Assembly: GCA_947475165.1 (NCBI GenBank)
Contig: CANJLD010000017.1
Coordinates: forward strand, 1-64,000
Reading direction: 5' to 3'
Origin: Bacteroidota bacterium
Lineage (GTDB): Bacteria; Bacteroidota; Bacteroidia; Chitinophagales; LD1
Length of the DNA stretch: 64,000 nt
Shown: one piece after another, positions 35,608 to 45,780 of the stretch
How the letters are laid out: every line of letters starts with the position of its first letter
Position numbering within the stretch: the first letter of the stretch is position 1
Translations under genes and position numbers: made by a program
Notes under the pieces: model-generated
What the model was told of the DNA's origin: nothing
Seen by the model: the letters and a program-made list of their open reading frames with translations, nothing else
The model's database searches: none

Positions 35608-37728
35608 TTATTGTTCAACTGCGCTGCTTCTGGTTTTACCTGAATTCTTGGCAATTACCGCGTTAGCAACGTTCTCCGGTGCCGGTTGGAAAGCGAAGAA
35701 CTCCATAGTAGAAGTTGCACGACCTGAAGTCAACGTTCTCAACTGAGTAACGTAGCCAAACATTTCGCTCAACGGCACTTTTGCTCTTACTATCTGTGCG
35801 TTCACCTTTGCTTCCATACCTTCCAGCAAACCTCTTCTGCGGTTCAAATCACCTACTACATCACCGGTGTTTTCATCGGGAGTAATAACTTCTACTTTCA
35901 TGATTGGCTCCAACAATACCGGTTTGCACATTTTAGCCGCTGTTCTGAAAGCCATTTTAGCGCACAACTCAAACGACAATGCATCTGAATCCACCGCATG
36001 GAACGAACCATCAAACAAACGAACTTTCAAGCTATCTAATTCATATCCTGCAAGCACACCGGTCTTCATAGCTTCTTTAAAGCCTTTTTCTACAGGCGGA
36101 ATAAATTCGCGCGGAATAGAACCTCCGAACACATCGTTCACAAACTGTAAACCAAGTGGTGCATCTTCATCGGCAGGGCCAATTTCAATCTTAATATCGG
36201 CAAACTTACCACGACCACCCGATTGCTTTTTGTATTGCTCACGGTGTTCGATAGTTTTAGTTAAACGCTCTTTATAGTTTACTTGTGGCGCACCTTGGTT
36301 ACATTCTACGTTGAACTCTCTCTTCAAGCGGTCAACCAAAATTTCTAAGTGCAACTCACCCATTCCGGCAATAATTGTTTGTCCGGTATTCTCATCAAAC
36401 GATACTTTGAATGTAGGATCTTCTTCAGCCAATTTACCGAGAGACATACCCAATTTATCCAAATCTTTCTGTGCCTTAGGCTCAATAGCCAATGAGATAA
36501 CCGGCTCAGGAAATTTCATACTCTCTAACACTACCGGATGTTTTTCTTCGCAAAGTGTATCACCAGTACGGATATCTTTAAAACCTACCGCTGCTGCAAT
36601 ATCTCCTGCTTCTACTTTCTCTACCGAGTTTTGCTTGTTAGCGTGCATTTGGAACAAACGAGAAATACGTTCTTTCTTTCCTGTGCGCGTATTCAATATA
36701 TATGAACCGGCTACAAGTGTTCCCTGATAAACTCTGAAGTATGCTAAACGACCTACAAACGGATCGGTAGCAATTTTAAATGCTAATGCACAAAATGGTG
36801 CATCTGTATCAGGGTGAATTTCTAATTCTTCTTCTGTATCCGGGTTAGTTCCTTTAATGTTCGGTTTATCTTGTGGCGATGGAAGAATAGCGCAAACAGC
36901 ATCTAACACTAACTGCACACCTTTATTTTTGAAAGCCGAACCGCAATACATAGGAACTACCTTCTGTGCAATAACCGCCTTACGAACCGCTACACGAATT
37001 TCTTCGGCAGTAATCGAATTCGGGTCAGCAAAATATTTTTCCATTAAGCGGTCGTCAAATTCAGCAACCTGCTCCAACATTTTCTCGCGATATTCTTTCA
37101 CTTCATCAACCAGTTCTGCAGGAATAGGAACGATAGTAGATTTCATTCCTTTATCGTCTTCGCTCCAAACAATAGCTTCGTTGGTAATTAAATCAACAAC
37201 ACCTTTAAAATTTTCTTCAGCACCAAGAGGAATTTGCATAATCATAGGCGTAGAACCCAACATGGTTTGCACTTGCTTACACACGTTAAAGAAATCTGCA
37301 CCTGAACGATCCATTTTATTTACAAATCCAAGACGAGCAACATTATAGTTATCAGCCAAACGCCAGTTAGTTTCTGATTGAGGCTCAACACCGTCAACAG
37401 CAGAAAACAAAAACACTAAACCGTCCAATACGCGAAGTGAACGATTCACCTCTACTGTAAAGTCAACGTGACCTGGAGTATCAATAATGTTAATGTCATA
37501 CTTTTTGTTCATCCACTCCCAATGGCAACGGGTAGCAGCAGATGTGATAGTGATACCACGCTCTTGCTCTTGTTCCATCCAGTCCATTGTAGCAGCACCT
37601 TCGTGAACTTCACCAATTTTGTAGTTTACACCAGTGTAATACAAAATACGCTCAGTAGTAGTTGTTTTACCAGCGTCAATGTGTGCAGCAATTCCAATAT
37701 TTCTCGTATAACTTAAATCCTTTCCCAT
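35608..37728 (-). CDS. fusA: Elongation factor G
   Basis: A 706-residue translocation GTPase. P-loop [15 protein letters not shown] at about residues 15-29, DTPGHVDF at about 88-95, [10 protein letters not shown] at about 142-151, then domains II-V ([21 protein letters not shown] near the C-terminus). Length is normal. It lies between rpsG and rpsJ in the str operon order with a 65-nt gap to rpsG that holds a palindromic repeat. Confidence 0.98.
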   Translation of the reverse strand: MGKDLSYTRNIGIAAHIDAGKTTTTERILYYTGVNYKIGEVHEGAATMDWMEQEQERGITITSAATRCHWEWMNKKYDINIIDTPGHVDFTVEVNRSLRVLDGLVFLFSAVDGVEPQSETNWRLADNYNVARLGFVNKMDRSGADFFNVCKQVQTMLGSTPMIMQIPLGAEENFKGVVDLITNEAIVWSEDDKGMKSTIVPIPAELVDEVKEYREKMLEQVAEFDDRLMEKYFADPNSITAEEIRVAVRKAVIAQKVVPMYCGSAFKNKGVQLVLDAVCAILPSPQDKPNIKGTNPDTEEELEIHPDTDAPFCALAFKIATDPFVGRLAYFRVYQGTLVAGSYILNTRTGKKERISRLFQMHANKQNSVEKVEAGDIAAAVGFKDIRTGDTLCEEKHPVVLESMKFPEPVISLAIEPKAQKDLDKLGMSLGKLAEEDPTFKVSFDENTGQTIIAGMGELHLEILVDRLKREFNVECNQGAPQVNYKERLTKTIEHREQYKKQSGGRGKFADIKIEIGPADEDAPLGLQFVNDVFGGSIPREFIPPVEKGFKEAMKTGVLAGYELDSLKVRLFDGSFHAVDSDALSFELCAKMAFRTAAKMCKPVLLEPIMKVEVITPDENTGDVVGDLNRRRGLLEGMEAKVNAQIVRAKVPLSEMFGYVTQLRTLTSGRATSTMEFFAFQPAPENVANAVIAKNSGKTRSSAVEQ

Positions 37729-37762
37729 TTTATTTTTAGTGTCTTCTTTATTTGTTTTTGTA

Positions 37763-37793
37763 TTAAAGTCCCCTTTAGGGGATATTTAGTGGT
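37763..37793 (-). repeat. CCCCTAAAGGGG palindromic element after the rpsG stop codon
   Basis: Read on the minus strand it begins directly after the rpsG stop codon and reads ACCACTAAATA, the hairpin CCCCTAAAGGGG, then ACTTTAA. Third copy in the window, in the same position and orientation relative to a stop codon as those after rplX and the cytochrome gene. Confidence 0.7.
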
Positions 37794-38261
37794 TTAGAAC
37801 TTGAAGTGAGCAAATGCCTTATTAGCATCAGCCATCTTGTGAGTATCTTCTTTCTTTTTGAAAGCACCACCTTCTCCCTTAGAGCCTGCAATAATTTCAG
37901 AAGCCAATTTATCGGCCATGCTCTTTCCGTTTCTTTCGCGGCTGTATTGGATAATCCATTTCATAGCTACGGCAGCCTTACGGTCACCCTTAACTTCTGT
38001 AGGAATCTGGAAGTTTGCACCACCAATTCTTCTTGTTTTTACTTCAACAGAAGGTCCAATGTTTTGGAGAGATTTTTTCCAAACGTCCAATCCCGGCTCT
38101 TTGGTTCTTTCTTCAATCAGTTCAAGTGCACCATAGAAAATACTATAGGCTACTGATTTCTTTCCTTCATACATCAAACGATTTACGAATTGAGTAACCA
38201 TGATATCACCGAATTTAGGATCCGGTTGAACGTAACGTTTGGGAGCTTTTTTCTTTCTCAT
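37794..38261 (-). CDS. rpsG: 30S ribosomal protein S7
   Basis: A 155-residue protein, MRKKKAPKRYVQPDPKFGDIMVTQFVNRLMYEGKKSVAYSI, the S7 start in this phylum, with the conserved GPSVEVKTRRIGGANFQIP motif. It nucleates folding of the 16S 3' domain. It lies between rpsL and fusA. Confidence 0.98.
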   Translation of the reverse strand: MRKKKAPKRYVQPDPKFGDIMVTQFVNRLMYEGKKSVAYSIFYGALELIEERTKEPGLDVWKKSLQNIGPSVEVKTRRIGGANFQIPTEVKGDRKAAVAMKWIIQYSRERNGKSMADKLASEIIAGSKGEGGAFKKKEDTHKMADANKAFAHFKF

Positions 38262-38292
38262 TGCTTTTTATTTCTAAGTTCTTATTTACTAA

Positions 38293-38697
38293 TTATTTCT
38301 TTTTTGCGGGAGCTGCTACTGCACCAGCTTTAGGTCTCTTAGTTCCGTATTTAGAGCGGCTTTGCTTACGGTTTTCTACACCTGCAGTATCTAACGAACC
38401 GCGAACGATGTGGTAACGAACACCTGGTAAATCCTTAACACGACCACCGCGAATCAACACGATTGAGTGCTCTTGCAAGTTGTGACCTTCACCCGGAATG
38501 TAGGCGATGATTTCTTCTTTATTAGTTAAACGAACCTTGGCAACTTTACGCAAAGCTGAGTTTGGTTTTTTAGGAGTGGTTGTGTAAACACGGGTGCAAA
38601 CACCACGCTTTTGTGGACAAGAATCAAGCGCACGGCTTTTCGATTTTGCACGAATGATATTACGTGATTTTCTTACTAACTGCTGAATTGTTGGCAT
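38293..38697 (-). CDS. rpsL: 30S ribosomal protein S12
   Basis: 134 residues from [13 protein letters not shown]. An ORF start eight codons upstream overlaps the promoter -7 element and is rejected. The conserved decoding-centre loop [20 protein letters not shown] is present with lysine at the streptomycin-determining position, so it looks streptomycin-sensitive. The C-terminal tail [12 protein letters not shown] is a little long. First gene of piece A. Confidence 0.97.
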   Translation of the reverse strand: MPTIQQLVRKSRNIIRAKSKSRALDSCPQKRGVCTRVYTTTPKKPNSALRKVAKVRLTNKEEIIAYIPGEGHNLQEHSIVLIRGGRVKDLPGVRYHIVRGSLDTAGVENRKQSRSKYGTKRPKAGAVAAPAKKK

Positions 38698-38714
38698 TCT
38701 TCTTTTATTTTGGG

Positions 38715-38750
38715 ACGGCAAAAGTAGATTTATATTCCGAATTTCAAAAT
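38715..38750 (-). promoter_or_regulatory. Promoter of ribosomal piece A (rpsL operon)
   Basis: On the minus strand TTTTG (38749-38745) and TACTTTTG (38726-38719) are separated by 18 nt. Downstream comes CCGTCCC, like the CGTTCCC and CGTCCCC that follow the -7 element of pieces C and B. The start codon follows about 21 nt later. Confidence 0.7.
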
Positions 38751-38798
38751 CGGAATTCGGGAAAAGAAAAGAGTGGAAACGATAAGGGAAATTGAACC

Positions 38799-39821
38799 TT
38801 AAATTGTCCAGGTAGTTAAGCCGTGCTGAGTAAAGTTATAACGCATAACACGTCCGCCTAATTTATTCAGCGTTTCAATCACTTTAAACTTGGCGTTGTA
38901 AGGGGCGTAGAAAATCATAAAACCTCCACCGCCTGCACCTGAAATTTTACCTCCAGTGGCACCTGCCTTAAGGGCTGCGTTATATATTTTCTCCAATTGC
39001 GGGTTCGAAATTCCTTCTGCCATAGCACTTTTATGTTGCCAGCTATCATGCAAAATTTTACCGATGCCGTCAATATTCCCTTTCAACAAGGCTTCTTTCA
39101 TTTTAATGCTTTGCTCTTTCAAACTATGCATAGCATCAATTGACTTGATGTTTTTCTTCTTTACGTTTTCCGATTGTTTGGCGATGATAGAAGAAGATAA
39201 TCTCGAAGTTTCGGTAAAAAACAGAACGAGATTATTCTCTAATTCGTGTAGCCATTTATCTTTTACACGCAGCGGATTCACAATTACTTTATCGTTAGCG
39301 TAAAATTCCATGTAATTAACTCCACCAAAAGTTGCCGCGTATTGGTCTTGTCTGCCTCCGTGCATCTTTAAATCTTCGCGTTCAATTTTGTATGCGAGAT
39401 GCGCAATATCATATTCGCCTAAAGGAAGTTTTAGCCATTCTACAAAAGCACCGAGAATTGCAACAACCAATGTTGAAGAAGAACCAAGACCGGAACCGGG
39501 GGGAGCATCTACATAAGTAGTCAATTCAAAAGCCAAAGGCTTTTTCACAAACTCTTTTACTACACGGTTGTAAACGCCCTTCGCTAAATCCAGTTTGCCG
39601 TTGATGACTAATTTTTTTTCTGCGCTAACTATTACTTCTTCGTTTCTGTCAATAGCTTTGATGTGAATCTTCTTTCCACTTAACGGTTTGATAGTGGCAT
39701 AAGCATACATGCCTATTGTAATATTGAGAATAGCACCGCCATATAAATCGGCATAAGGCGAAACATCGGTGCCGCCACCGGCTAAACCAAGACGAAGAGG
39801 GGCTTTGCTTCTATAAATCAT
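38799..39821 (-). CDS. GHMP-family sugar kinase (D-glycero-D-manno-heptose 7-phosphate kinase-like)
   Basis: A 340-residue GHMP kinase. N-terminal [30 protein letters not shown], phosphate-binding [17 protein letters not shown] at about residues 107-123 and C-terminal [18 protein letters not shown]. The opening [15 protein letters not shown] is characteristic of HddA-type heptose kinases. Heptose-phosphate kinases act in surface-glycan precursor synthesis. It lies after two glycosyltransferase genes on the same strand, which fits cell-surface polysaccharide work. Confidence 0.85.
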   Translation of the reverse strand: MIYRSKAPLRLGLAGGGTDVSPYADLYGGAILNITIGMYAYATIKPLSGKKIHIKAIDRNEEVIVSAEKKLVINGKLDLAKGVYNRVVKEFVKKPLAFELTTYVDAPPGSGLGSSSTLVVAILGAFVEWLKLPLGEYDIAHLAYKIEREDLKMHGGRQDQYAATFGGVNYMEFYANDKVIVNPLRVKDKWLHELENNLVLFFTETSRLSSSIIAKQSENVKKKNIKSIDAMHSLKEQSIKMKEALLKGNIDGIGKILHDSWQHKSAMAEGISNPQLEKIYNAALKAGATGGKISGAGGGGFMIFYAPYNAKFKVIETLNKLGGRVMRYNFTQHGLTTWTI

Positions 39822-39840
39822 GGGGCAAGTTTAATAAATA

Positions 39841-39934
39841 CAATGGAACGCTGATGACGCTGGTTTATTAAGATGAATACAAGAATTAAAAATCAGCGGA
39901 AATCATAACCATCTGCGTTATCAGCGTTCTATTG
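39841..39934. repeat. AACGCTGATGACGC inverted repeat overlapping the end of the GT4 gene
   Basis: Left arm CAATGGAACGCTGATGACGC; right arm GCGTTATCAGCGTTCTATTG. A dispersed repeat type of Bacteroidota. Its right arm encodes the last residues (AIER) and the stop codon of the glycosyltransferase gene, so the gene's 3' end is inside the repeat. Confidence 0.7.
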
Positions 39935-41057
39935 CCTTTTGCACTTCGAAAATCTTTTTCAGCATTTCGCTCCAGGCATATTTCTTCTTCTCTATTTTAA
40001 TATTGTCGCGCATTACAAACTCGCGGTGATTAGAATAAAAATCAACCAGCGCATCGGCAATAGCTGTCGGATTTGGTTCTACCACATAACCCACTTTACC
40101 GTTCGGAACAATCTCCGGTAAGCCGCCAACATTTGTAACGAGCATCGGTCTATCAAAGTGATAACAGATTTGAGTAACCCCGCTTTGCGTGGCGTGTTTG
40201 TATGGCTGCACCACCATATCTGCCGCACAGAAATAGTTCCGCACTTCGTTATCGGGAATAAAATCGGTTTTCAAAATCAGTTTATCGCGAATGCCCAGTT
40301 GCTGAATCATATCAGCATACGGTTTACTGTCGGTATAGAACTCTCCTGCAACTATCAGTTTCATATTCAGGTTGCGCACACGTTCATCTGCCATTGCCAG
40401 TAAAAGCAAATCGAGACCTTTATAATCGCGAATGAAACCGAAGAACAAAATGTATTCTTCGTTAATAGCAAGTCCGAGTTTTTCGTAGGCTTCGGTTTTA
40501 GTAATGGCTGCACCAAAATTATCGAACAAGGGGTGCGGAGAAAAAAGCTTTGGCTTATTTGAATCGAATTTATTTAAGTCAGTCAAGACCGATTCGCTCA
40601 TGGCGATAAAACCATCTACGCTATTCACAAAATATTTTGCCAGAACAAAATCACCGATTCTTTTTTCGTGAGGAATGATGTTATCGAGAATGGAAATCAC
40701 TTTTGTTTTTCCATTCTTCTTTACAATGCGTGAAATTTTACCGAGGCAAGGACCCATAAACGGCAACCAGAATTTCACAAGCATTAAATCGGCATTCAGT
40801 TTGGCAATTTCCTTTCCTACTTTATACCAATTGAATGGATTGATGGAATTTACTTTTACATGTATATATAAATCATCCGGTGCCGGTGCATCGCTGTATT
40901 GCGAAGTGCCGGGAAACAAAAACTCAGGATACTGTAAACTGAACGTATAAATCTGAACGCTGTGCCCCTGACGGATAAACTCGCGCGCTAAACGTTCGTT
41001 GTAAGAAGCCAAACCACCGCGAAGAGGATGGGCGCTGCCAAGGATAATGATTTTCAT
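39921..41057 (-). CDS. Family 4 glycosyltransferase
   Basis: A 378-residue GT-B fold enzyme. N-terminal MKIIILGSAHPLRGGLASYNERLAREFIRQGH; the C-terminal glycosyl-donor domain has LFFGFIRDYKGLDLLL, and the conserved glutamate region is VQPYKHATQSGVTQICYHFDRPMLVTNVGGLPEIV. It transfers a sugar from a nucleotide donor, acting at the cytoplasmic face of the membrane. It overlaps the upstream GT2 gene by 4 nt (ATGA). Its acceptor is unknown. Confidence 0.9.
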   Translation of the reverse strand: MKIIILGSAHPLRGGLASYNERLAREFIRQGHSVQIYTFSLQYPEFLFPGTSQYSDAPAPDDLYIHVKVNSINPFNWYKVGKEIAKLNADLMLVKFWLPFMGPCLGKISRIVKKNGKTKVISILDNIIPHEKRIGDFVLAKYFVNSVDGFIAMSESVLTDLNKFDSNKPKLFSPHPLFDNFGAAITKTEAYEKLGLAINEEYILFFGFIRDYKGLDLLLLAMADERVRNLNMKLIVAGEFYTDSKPYADMIQQLGIRDKLILKTDFIPDNEVRNYFCAADMVVQPYKHATQSGVTQICYHFDRPMLVTNVGGLPEIVPNGKVGYVVEPNPTAIADALVDFYSNHREFVMRDNIKIEKKKYAWSEMLKKIFEVQKAIER

Positions 41058-41998
41058 TTGCTGATGTTCGCGTACTTCGAAATATCGTATTGATTTCTAT
41101 CCGCTGCTTTACGCGAAACCAATTCGCCTAAGAAACCCGCAACAAACAGTTGCACACCAATTACCAGCGAAACCAAACCCAGATAGAACAATGGTCTATC
41201 GGTCATGTGAAATTGCATGAACACAAATTTTTCAATAGTTAATTCGAGGATGATACAGAAGCCGAGGAAGAAACTCAATACGCCAAGCCCTCCAAAAATA
41301 TGCATCGGGCGATTGGCAAAACGTGTCATGAAAGAAACAGAAAGTAAATCAAGAAAACCGTAAAGGAATCTTTCCATTCCAAACTTAGTTACTCCGTATT
41401 TGCGCGCCTGATGCTGCACCACTTTCTCTCCAATATTTGAATAGCCTGCTTTCTTCGCCAGCACAGGAATATACCGGTGCATTTCTCCATAAACTTCTAC
41501 ACTCTTTACTACTTCGTTTTTATATGCTTTCAAACCGCAGTTCATATCGTGCAGTTGAATACCGGTCATGGCACGGGTTGCTCCGTTATAAATTTTAGTG
41601 GGAATTGTTTTCGTAATCGGGTCAAATCGTTTTTGTTTCCAGCCGCTTACCAAATCAAAATCTTCTTCAGTAATCATTTTATACAGCGAAGGAATTTCAT
41701 CAGGTGAATCCTGTAAATCGGCATCCATCGTAATTACCACATCGCCTTGTGCGTTACTGAAGCCGACCTGTAAACCTGCACTCTTTCCGTAATTTTTTCT
41801 GAAACGAATTCCTTTGATGTTCGGATTTTGTGCGGATAGTTTTTCAATAACGCTCCAACTTTTGTCTTTGCTTCCGTCATCAATCATCAAAACTTCGTAG
41901 CTGAAATTATTCGCTTTCATTACGCGCTCAATCCATGCCGCTAATTCAGGCAGCGATTCTTCTTCGTTAAATAAAGGAATGACAACTGAGATTTGCAT
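41054..41998 (-). CDS. DPM1/ArnC-type family 2 glycosyltransferase
   Basis: A 314-residue protein. The GT-A domain is MQISVVIPLFNEEESLPEL ... MDADLQDSPDEIP (DxD-type metal site) ... SGWKQKR, followed by two C-terminal membrane segments (about residues 232-255 and 268-290). This architecture moves a sugar onto undecaprenyl phosphate. Gene order with DUF4199 and dihydroorotase is a common Bacteroidota arrangement. Confidence 0.9.
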   Translation of the reverse strand: MQISVVIPLFNEEESLPELAAWIERVMKANNFSYEVLMIDDGSKDKSWSVIEKLSAQNPNIKGIRFRKNYGKSAGLQVGFSNAQGDVVITMDADLQDSPDEIPSLYKMITEEDFDLVSGWKQKRFDPITKTIPTKIYNGATRAMTGIQLHDMNCGLKAYKNEVVKSVEVYGEMHRYIPVLAKKAGYSNIGEKVVQHQARKYGVTKFGMERFLYGFLDLLSVSFMTRFANRPMHIFGGLGVLSFFLGFCIILELTIEKFVFMQFHMTDRPLFYLGLVSLVIGVQLFVAGFLGELVSRKAADRNQYDISKYANISK

Positions 41999-42016
41999 TG
42001 GGCAAATAAAATAAGT

Positions 42017-42577
42017 TTAAGTGGACGGAAATTCCCGAACCGGTTTTACCTCTGAATTTCTTTTAATAAACGCAGCAATTATCAAGCTTAACACAATTCC
42101 AAACAGCATGTAGAAGCCAAAAGTTTTCGCAGTTTCAAGCAAAGTTGGTTTGAATTTTTCAAGAGTAAACCCTTCCATCGTTTCTTCAATCTGCTCATCC
42201 GGTGCCCCGAATTTTTCCATCGAATCCGCGGTAGTGGTTTTAATCAGTTGAAGCAATTGTTCCGGATACTCTGTATCAATTACATTCGGAATAAGATACT
42301 GCATACACGAGCTTCCCAATGACGAAACCGCGTATATAATAAACACGGCAATAAACGCATCTTTAAAAGAAATTATCCCACCACTCTCTTTGCGGAAAGA
42401 GATTCCACCCCAAATAGGAATAAAAATGCTGATGCCGAAGAACAGCAGTCCGATAGCGATCTGCATATAGAATGAACCAAACAATTGTCTGTAGAAAAAA
42501 TAGGATAGAAAACTGATGATGCACATGACCATAAACCCAATGGCACCATAACGAAGCGGAGTTGAAAATTTATTCAT
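42017..42577 (-). CDS. DUF4199 membrane protein
   Basis: A 186-residue protein with four predicted membrane segments (about residues 11-30, 37-58, 70-92, 150-170) and the family pattern FRKESGGIISFKDAF. Function unknown. It lies 6 nt from the dihydroorotase gene and 18 nt from the GT2 gene, so all three are cotranscribed. Confidence 0.88.
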   Translation of the reverse strand: MNKFSTPLRYGAIGFMVMCIISFLSYFFYRQLFGSFYMQIAIGLLFFGISIFIPIWGGISFRKESGGIISFKDAFIAVFIIYAVSSLGSSCMQYLIPNVIDTEYPEQLLQLIKTTTADSMEKFGAPDEQIEETMEGFTLEKFKPTLLETAKTFGFYMLFGIVLSLIIAAFIKRNSEVKPVREFPST

Positions 42578-42583
42578 GAGAGT

Positions 42584-43849
42584 TTAATTGAGTTGAATTT
42601 TACCCTTATTAATTACGCCCAACGCCTTGCCAACGAAATTTGTTCCTACAAACGGAGTATTCTTTGATTTTGATTTTATCTCACTTACCGAAAATGTCCA
42701 TTTCAATTCCGGATTGAACAAGGTTAAATCTGCCTCCGCTCCTTCTTCAATCTTATTTTCCAAGCCAAGAACTCTTCTCGGGTTGTTTGAAATCGCTGCT
42801 ATAATTTTCGTCAACTCAACCTTTCCTTTTAATACTGTATTCGCTAAAGCAAAGCAGGTTTCTAAACCTATCATTCCAAAATCTGCTTTATCAAATTCCA
42901 GGTTCTTACATTCTTCATCGTGCGGTTGATGGGCAGAAGTTATGGTATCAATAGTTCCGTCAGCAATTCCTTTTATCAGTGCAGCAATATCTTCTTTGGA
43001 GCGAAGATGTGGATTCACTTTACAGTTGGTGTTGTAATTGGCAACAGCCGTTTCATCCAATACTAAATTATATGCATTAACCGAAGATGAAATTTTCAGA
43101 CCTTTCTTTTTTGAAATGCGAATCAGTTCCACACTGCGCTTTAAAGATATATCGAGCAGGTGAAGTTTCGATTCAGTGTATTCGAGAATATATAAATCGC
43201 GGTTCACTGCAATTTCTTCGGCAAGTGCCGGTGCACCGGGCAAGCCGAGTTTGGTACTCGTCACTCCTTCGTTCATCGCACCGTTTTTCGAAATGCTTTT
43301 TTCTTCGGGGTGATTCATTATTAAACCATCAAATGCTTTAACATACAAAAGCGCACGCTCTACCATGCCTGCATTAGCACTCGCTTTTATTCCATCGCTG
43401 AACGCAACAGCTCCGGCACCATACATATCATACATCTCTGCCAGGTTATGCCCTTCTGTGTTTTCTGAAACGGCACCAAGAGGATGAACGTTTACAATTT
43501 CATCGGCCGATTTGCGCAATACATATTCTATCTGCGCTTTGGTTTGTGTAACCGGTTGCGTATTGGGCATGCAACAGATATGAGTGAAACCTCCAAAGGC
43601 TGCTGCTGCACATCCGCTTTCAATAGTTTCCTTTTGTTCGTAACCGGGGTCAGCGAGGTAAGTGTTTAAATCGAACCAGCCGAGTGATACGTGCAGGTTG
43701 TCGGCTTTTACCTCTTTAGCTTTTGAGGTGTTCGGCAGCTTAGCACCAATCTTTTTGATTTTGCCGTTGCTGATTAAAATATCTTTTACCTGATTGTGAA
43801 ATGCGGAGCCGGTATCTATGATGCGAGCGGAGCGAATGATTATTTCCAT
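42584..43849 (-). CDS. pyrC: Dihydroorotase
   Basis: 421 residues from MEIIIRSARIIDTGSAFHNQVKDILISNGKI. Amidohydrolase with GWFDLNTYLADPGYEQKETIESGCAAAAFGGFTHICCMPNTQP; the metal-binding HxH expected after LHVSLGWFD is replaced by NTY. Also present are TSAHQPHDEECK and GLETCFALANTVL. Without the first metal histidines it resembles the non-catalytic-type dihydroorotase (PyrX-like) common beside active copies, though the pathway role is uncertain. The start at M5 is preferred by family alignment. Confidence 0.8.
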   Translation of the reverse strand: MEIIIRSARIIDTGSAFHNQVKDILISNGKIKKIGAKLPNTSKAKEVKADNLHVSLGWFDLNTYLADPGYEQKETIESGCAAAAFGGFTHICCMPNTQPVTQTKAQIEYVLRKSADEIVNVHPLGAVSENTEGHNLAEMYDMYGAGAVAFSDGIKASANAGMVERALLYVKAFDGLIMNHPEEKSISKNGAMNEGVTSTKLGLPGAPALAEEIAVNRDLYILEYTESKLHLLDISLKRSVELIRISKKKGLKISSSVNAYNLVLDETAVANYNTNCKVNPHLRSKEDIAALIKGIADGTIDTITSAHQPHDEECKNLEFDKADFGMIGLETCFALANTVLKGKVELTKIIAAISNNPRRVLGLENKIEEGAEADLTLFNPELKWTFSVSEIKSKSKNTPFVGTNFVGKALGVINKGKIQLN

Positions 43850-43917
43850 ACCGAAGGTCAAATATAGAAAAGGTTAGCAGTTATTAGTGATTGGTTAATT
43901 GGTTTAGACAAATACTT

Positions 43918-43977
43918 ATGCCATGACTATTTTTGAAATTCGGCCATAAGGATAAAAATACTCTTTAGTCATGGCAT
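43918..43977. repeat. Inverted repeat ATGCCATGACTA / TAGTCATGGCAT
   Basis: Twelve-base perfect arms with a further inner pairing (TATTTT / AAAATA) about a 36-bp centre. It lies 3 nt after the stop codon of the histidine kinase gene and may end its transcript, or be a small palindromic element. Confidence 0.65.
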
Positions 43978-43980
43978 GAG

Positions 43981-45777
43981 TTACTTAGCTGGAAGCAATA
44001 TTTGAAATACGCTTCCCTGAGGTTCATTTTCTTCAATCCAGATTTTGCCTCTCATTTTTTCGACAATGCTTTTTACCGTGGAAAGACCGATACCGGTACC
44101 ATCGGCACCACTGGCATTTTCCACGCGACTAAACATTTCGAAAACTTTTTCGCGAGCTTCTTCCGGAATTCCAACTCCGTTATCAGCAACTGATATTTGG
44201 AAGAAGTTCCCTTTTGCCTCAGAAGAAATATTGATGGTTGGTTTTCCGCTACTGTTGTATTTAATGGCATTGGTCACTAAATTCTGAAACACCTGCAGCA
44301 TCTGTATATCATCCGCCATTAGCATGGGCAGATTTTCAAAACTCACTTCTGCATTTTTTTCAGCAATAAGTTTGGTAAGATTTATCTTGAGCTGCTCTGC
44401 AATTTTGTTCAGGTCAACCGGTTTCATTACGTTTTGTTTCCCTCTAGCAGAGTTAAGAATACGTGTAACCATTTCGTCCATCCGCTTGCTGCCATCTACT
44501 GCAAAACGCAGAAACTGCTTCTCTTCTTCCGTAAGTTTATCATTCAGTTTTGTCTCGAGAATGCTCATATAGGTGGAAACCATACGGAGCGGCTCGCGCA
44601 AATCGTGTGAGGTGGTGCGTGCGTAATTGTTCAGGTCTTTATTCAGCTTCTGCAATTCGGCAGATTGCGATTGCATTTCGTCATTCAGCCTGCGGAAATG
44701 CTCTGCATCTTCCTGCACATTTTTTTGCTTTTCCTTTTCCGAATCGAAAATAGAGCCGATGGTTTTTTCTAGAATATCGTTAGAGACAAACGAAATATCG
44801 AGGTCTTTAAAATGTTCGTAGGCTTTTTGGTACTCCCCTTTGGCGGCATACAATTCGTAAAAAATATCGTTGCGTATCTGCCTGTCGTATATATATGGAT
44901 ACTTGTCTATTACTTTTTGCATCGCTGCAAAATATTTATCGCCTTCTTCTATGCGACCTGTGCGGTAAAGCAATTTGGTAAACGTAAAGTAAGAGTAGTT
45001 AAGCCTTAGTTCATCACCCAGTTTCTCGCGTATGCGCACCGCTTCACGGATATATTTTTCAGCCGGTTCAAACCGGTCTTGCTGTAAATGAATAATGCAG
45101 ATGTAATTATTCAGTATGGCCCACTGCTCGGTTTCGCTAAGGTCGCCATACGAGTTATATAATTCTTCATAAGCGACAAGCGAAGTTTCGTACTCGCGCT
45201 TATACATGCGCAAATTGGCGAAAGTGAGTTTGGTTTTAAAAAACAACTGCCGGTCGTTAATACCATCGCAATACTTCAACGCTTCCTGAATAAAAGGAAC
45301 TGCAATAGCATGCAAACCCATTTGGCTGTACATTACACCAAGCGAATAATTGGTCATGTGGTGCAAGGGATAATACTCAATAGACTGGCACCGGCTTGAT
45401 TCCAATAGACGCAATGCCTGCTGCAACAAATTTAATTCGTTGGGATAATCGCGTAGCATGTGATAAGCGGTACCGGTGGCGTTGAGTGCCTTTATGCGCC
45501 AGAAAAAATCGGGAAGGTCTTCGCATTGCTCAAGTGCCAGCTTAGCGTAATCCAGTGCTTTCACATGATCGAGCGTATAGCTTAACTGAAAAGAAGAAAG
45601 GAGGAGATAGGCACGGGTAGTAGATTCATCGTCTTCTAAATCAATTGCGAGTTGAAGAAGTTGTGCTATTTGTTGTTCCGTAACCGGTTCTTTCTTTTTC
45701 AGCAATGCTTCGTGCCTCGCAAGTTCGGCTTCGAGATTCTGTTGTGCTTCCTGAAGTATTTTTTGTTCGGCAGTCAT
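43981..45777 (-). CDS. Cytoplasmic TPR sensor histidine kinase
   Basis: A 598-residue protein without membrane segments. About six TPRs (residues about 40-330), a coiled coil (about 340-375), the HisKA dimerisation domain with TTSHDLREPLRMVSTYMSI (phosphoacceptor histidine) and the ATPase domain: N-box FQNLVTNAIKYN, G1 VADNGVGIPEEA, F-box FEMFSRV, G2 GADGTGIGLSTVKSIVEKM. No receiver domain and no adjacent response regulator. It starts 3 nt after the BatA-like gene. Confidence 0.92.
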   Translation of the reverse strand: MTAEQKILQEAQQNLEAELARHEALLKKKEPVTEQQIAQLLQLAIDLEDDESTTRAYLLLSSFQLSYTLDHVKALDYAKLALEQCEDLPDFFWRIKALNATGTAYHMLRDYPNELNLLQQALRLLESSRCQSIEYYPLHHMTNYSLGVMYSQMGLHAIAVPFIQEALKYCDGINDRQLFFKTKLTFANLRMYKREYETSLVAYEELYNSYGDLSETEQWAILNNYICIIHLQQDRFEPAEKYIREAVRIREKLGDELRLNYSYFTFTKLLYRTGRIEEGDKYFAAMQKVIDKYPYIYDRQIRNDIFYELYAAKGEYQKAYEHFKDLDISFVSNDILEKTIGSIFDSEKEKQKNVQEDAEHFRRLNDEMQSQSAELQKLNKDLNNYARTTSHDLREPLRMVSTYMSILETKLNDKLTEEEKQFLRFAVDGSKRMDEMVTRILNSARGKQNVMKPVDLNKIAEQLKINLTKLIAEKNAEVSFENLPMLMADDIQMLQVFQNLVTNAIKYNSSGKPTINISSEAKGNFFQISVADNGVGIPEEAREKVFEMFSRVENASGADGTGIGLSTVKSIVEKMRGKIWIEENEPQGSVFQILLPAK

Positions 45778-45780
45778 GGG

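Noticed and set aside
35867-37348. Long plus-strand frames opposite fusA
   Set aside because: Shadow frames of a highly expressed, biased gene; no domain match.
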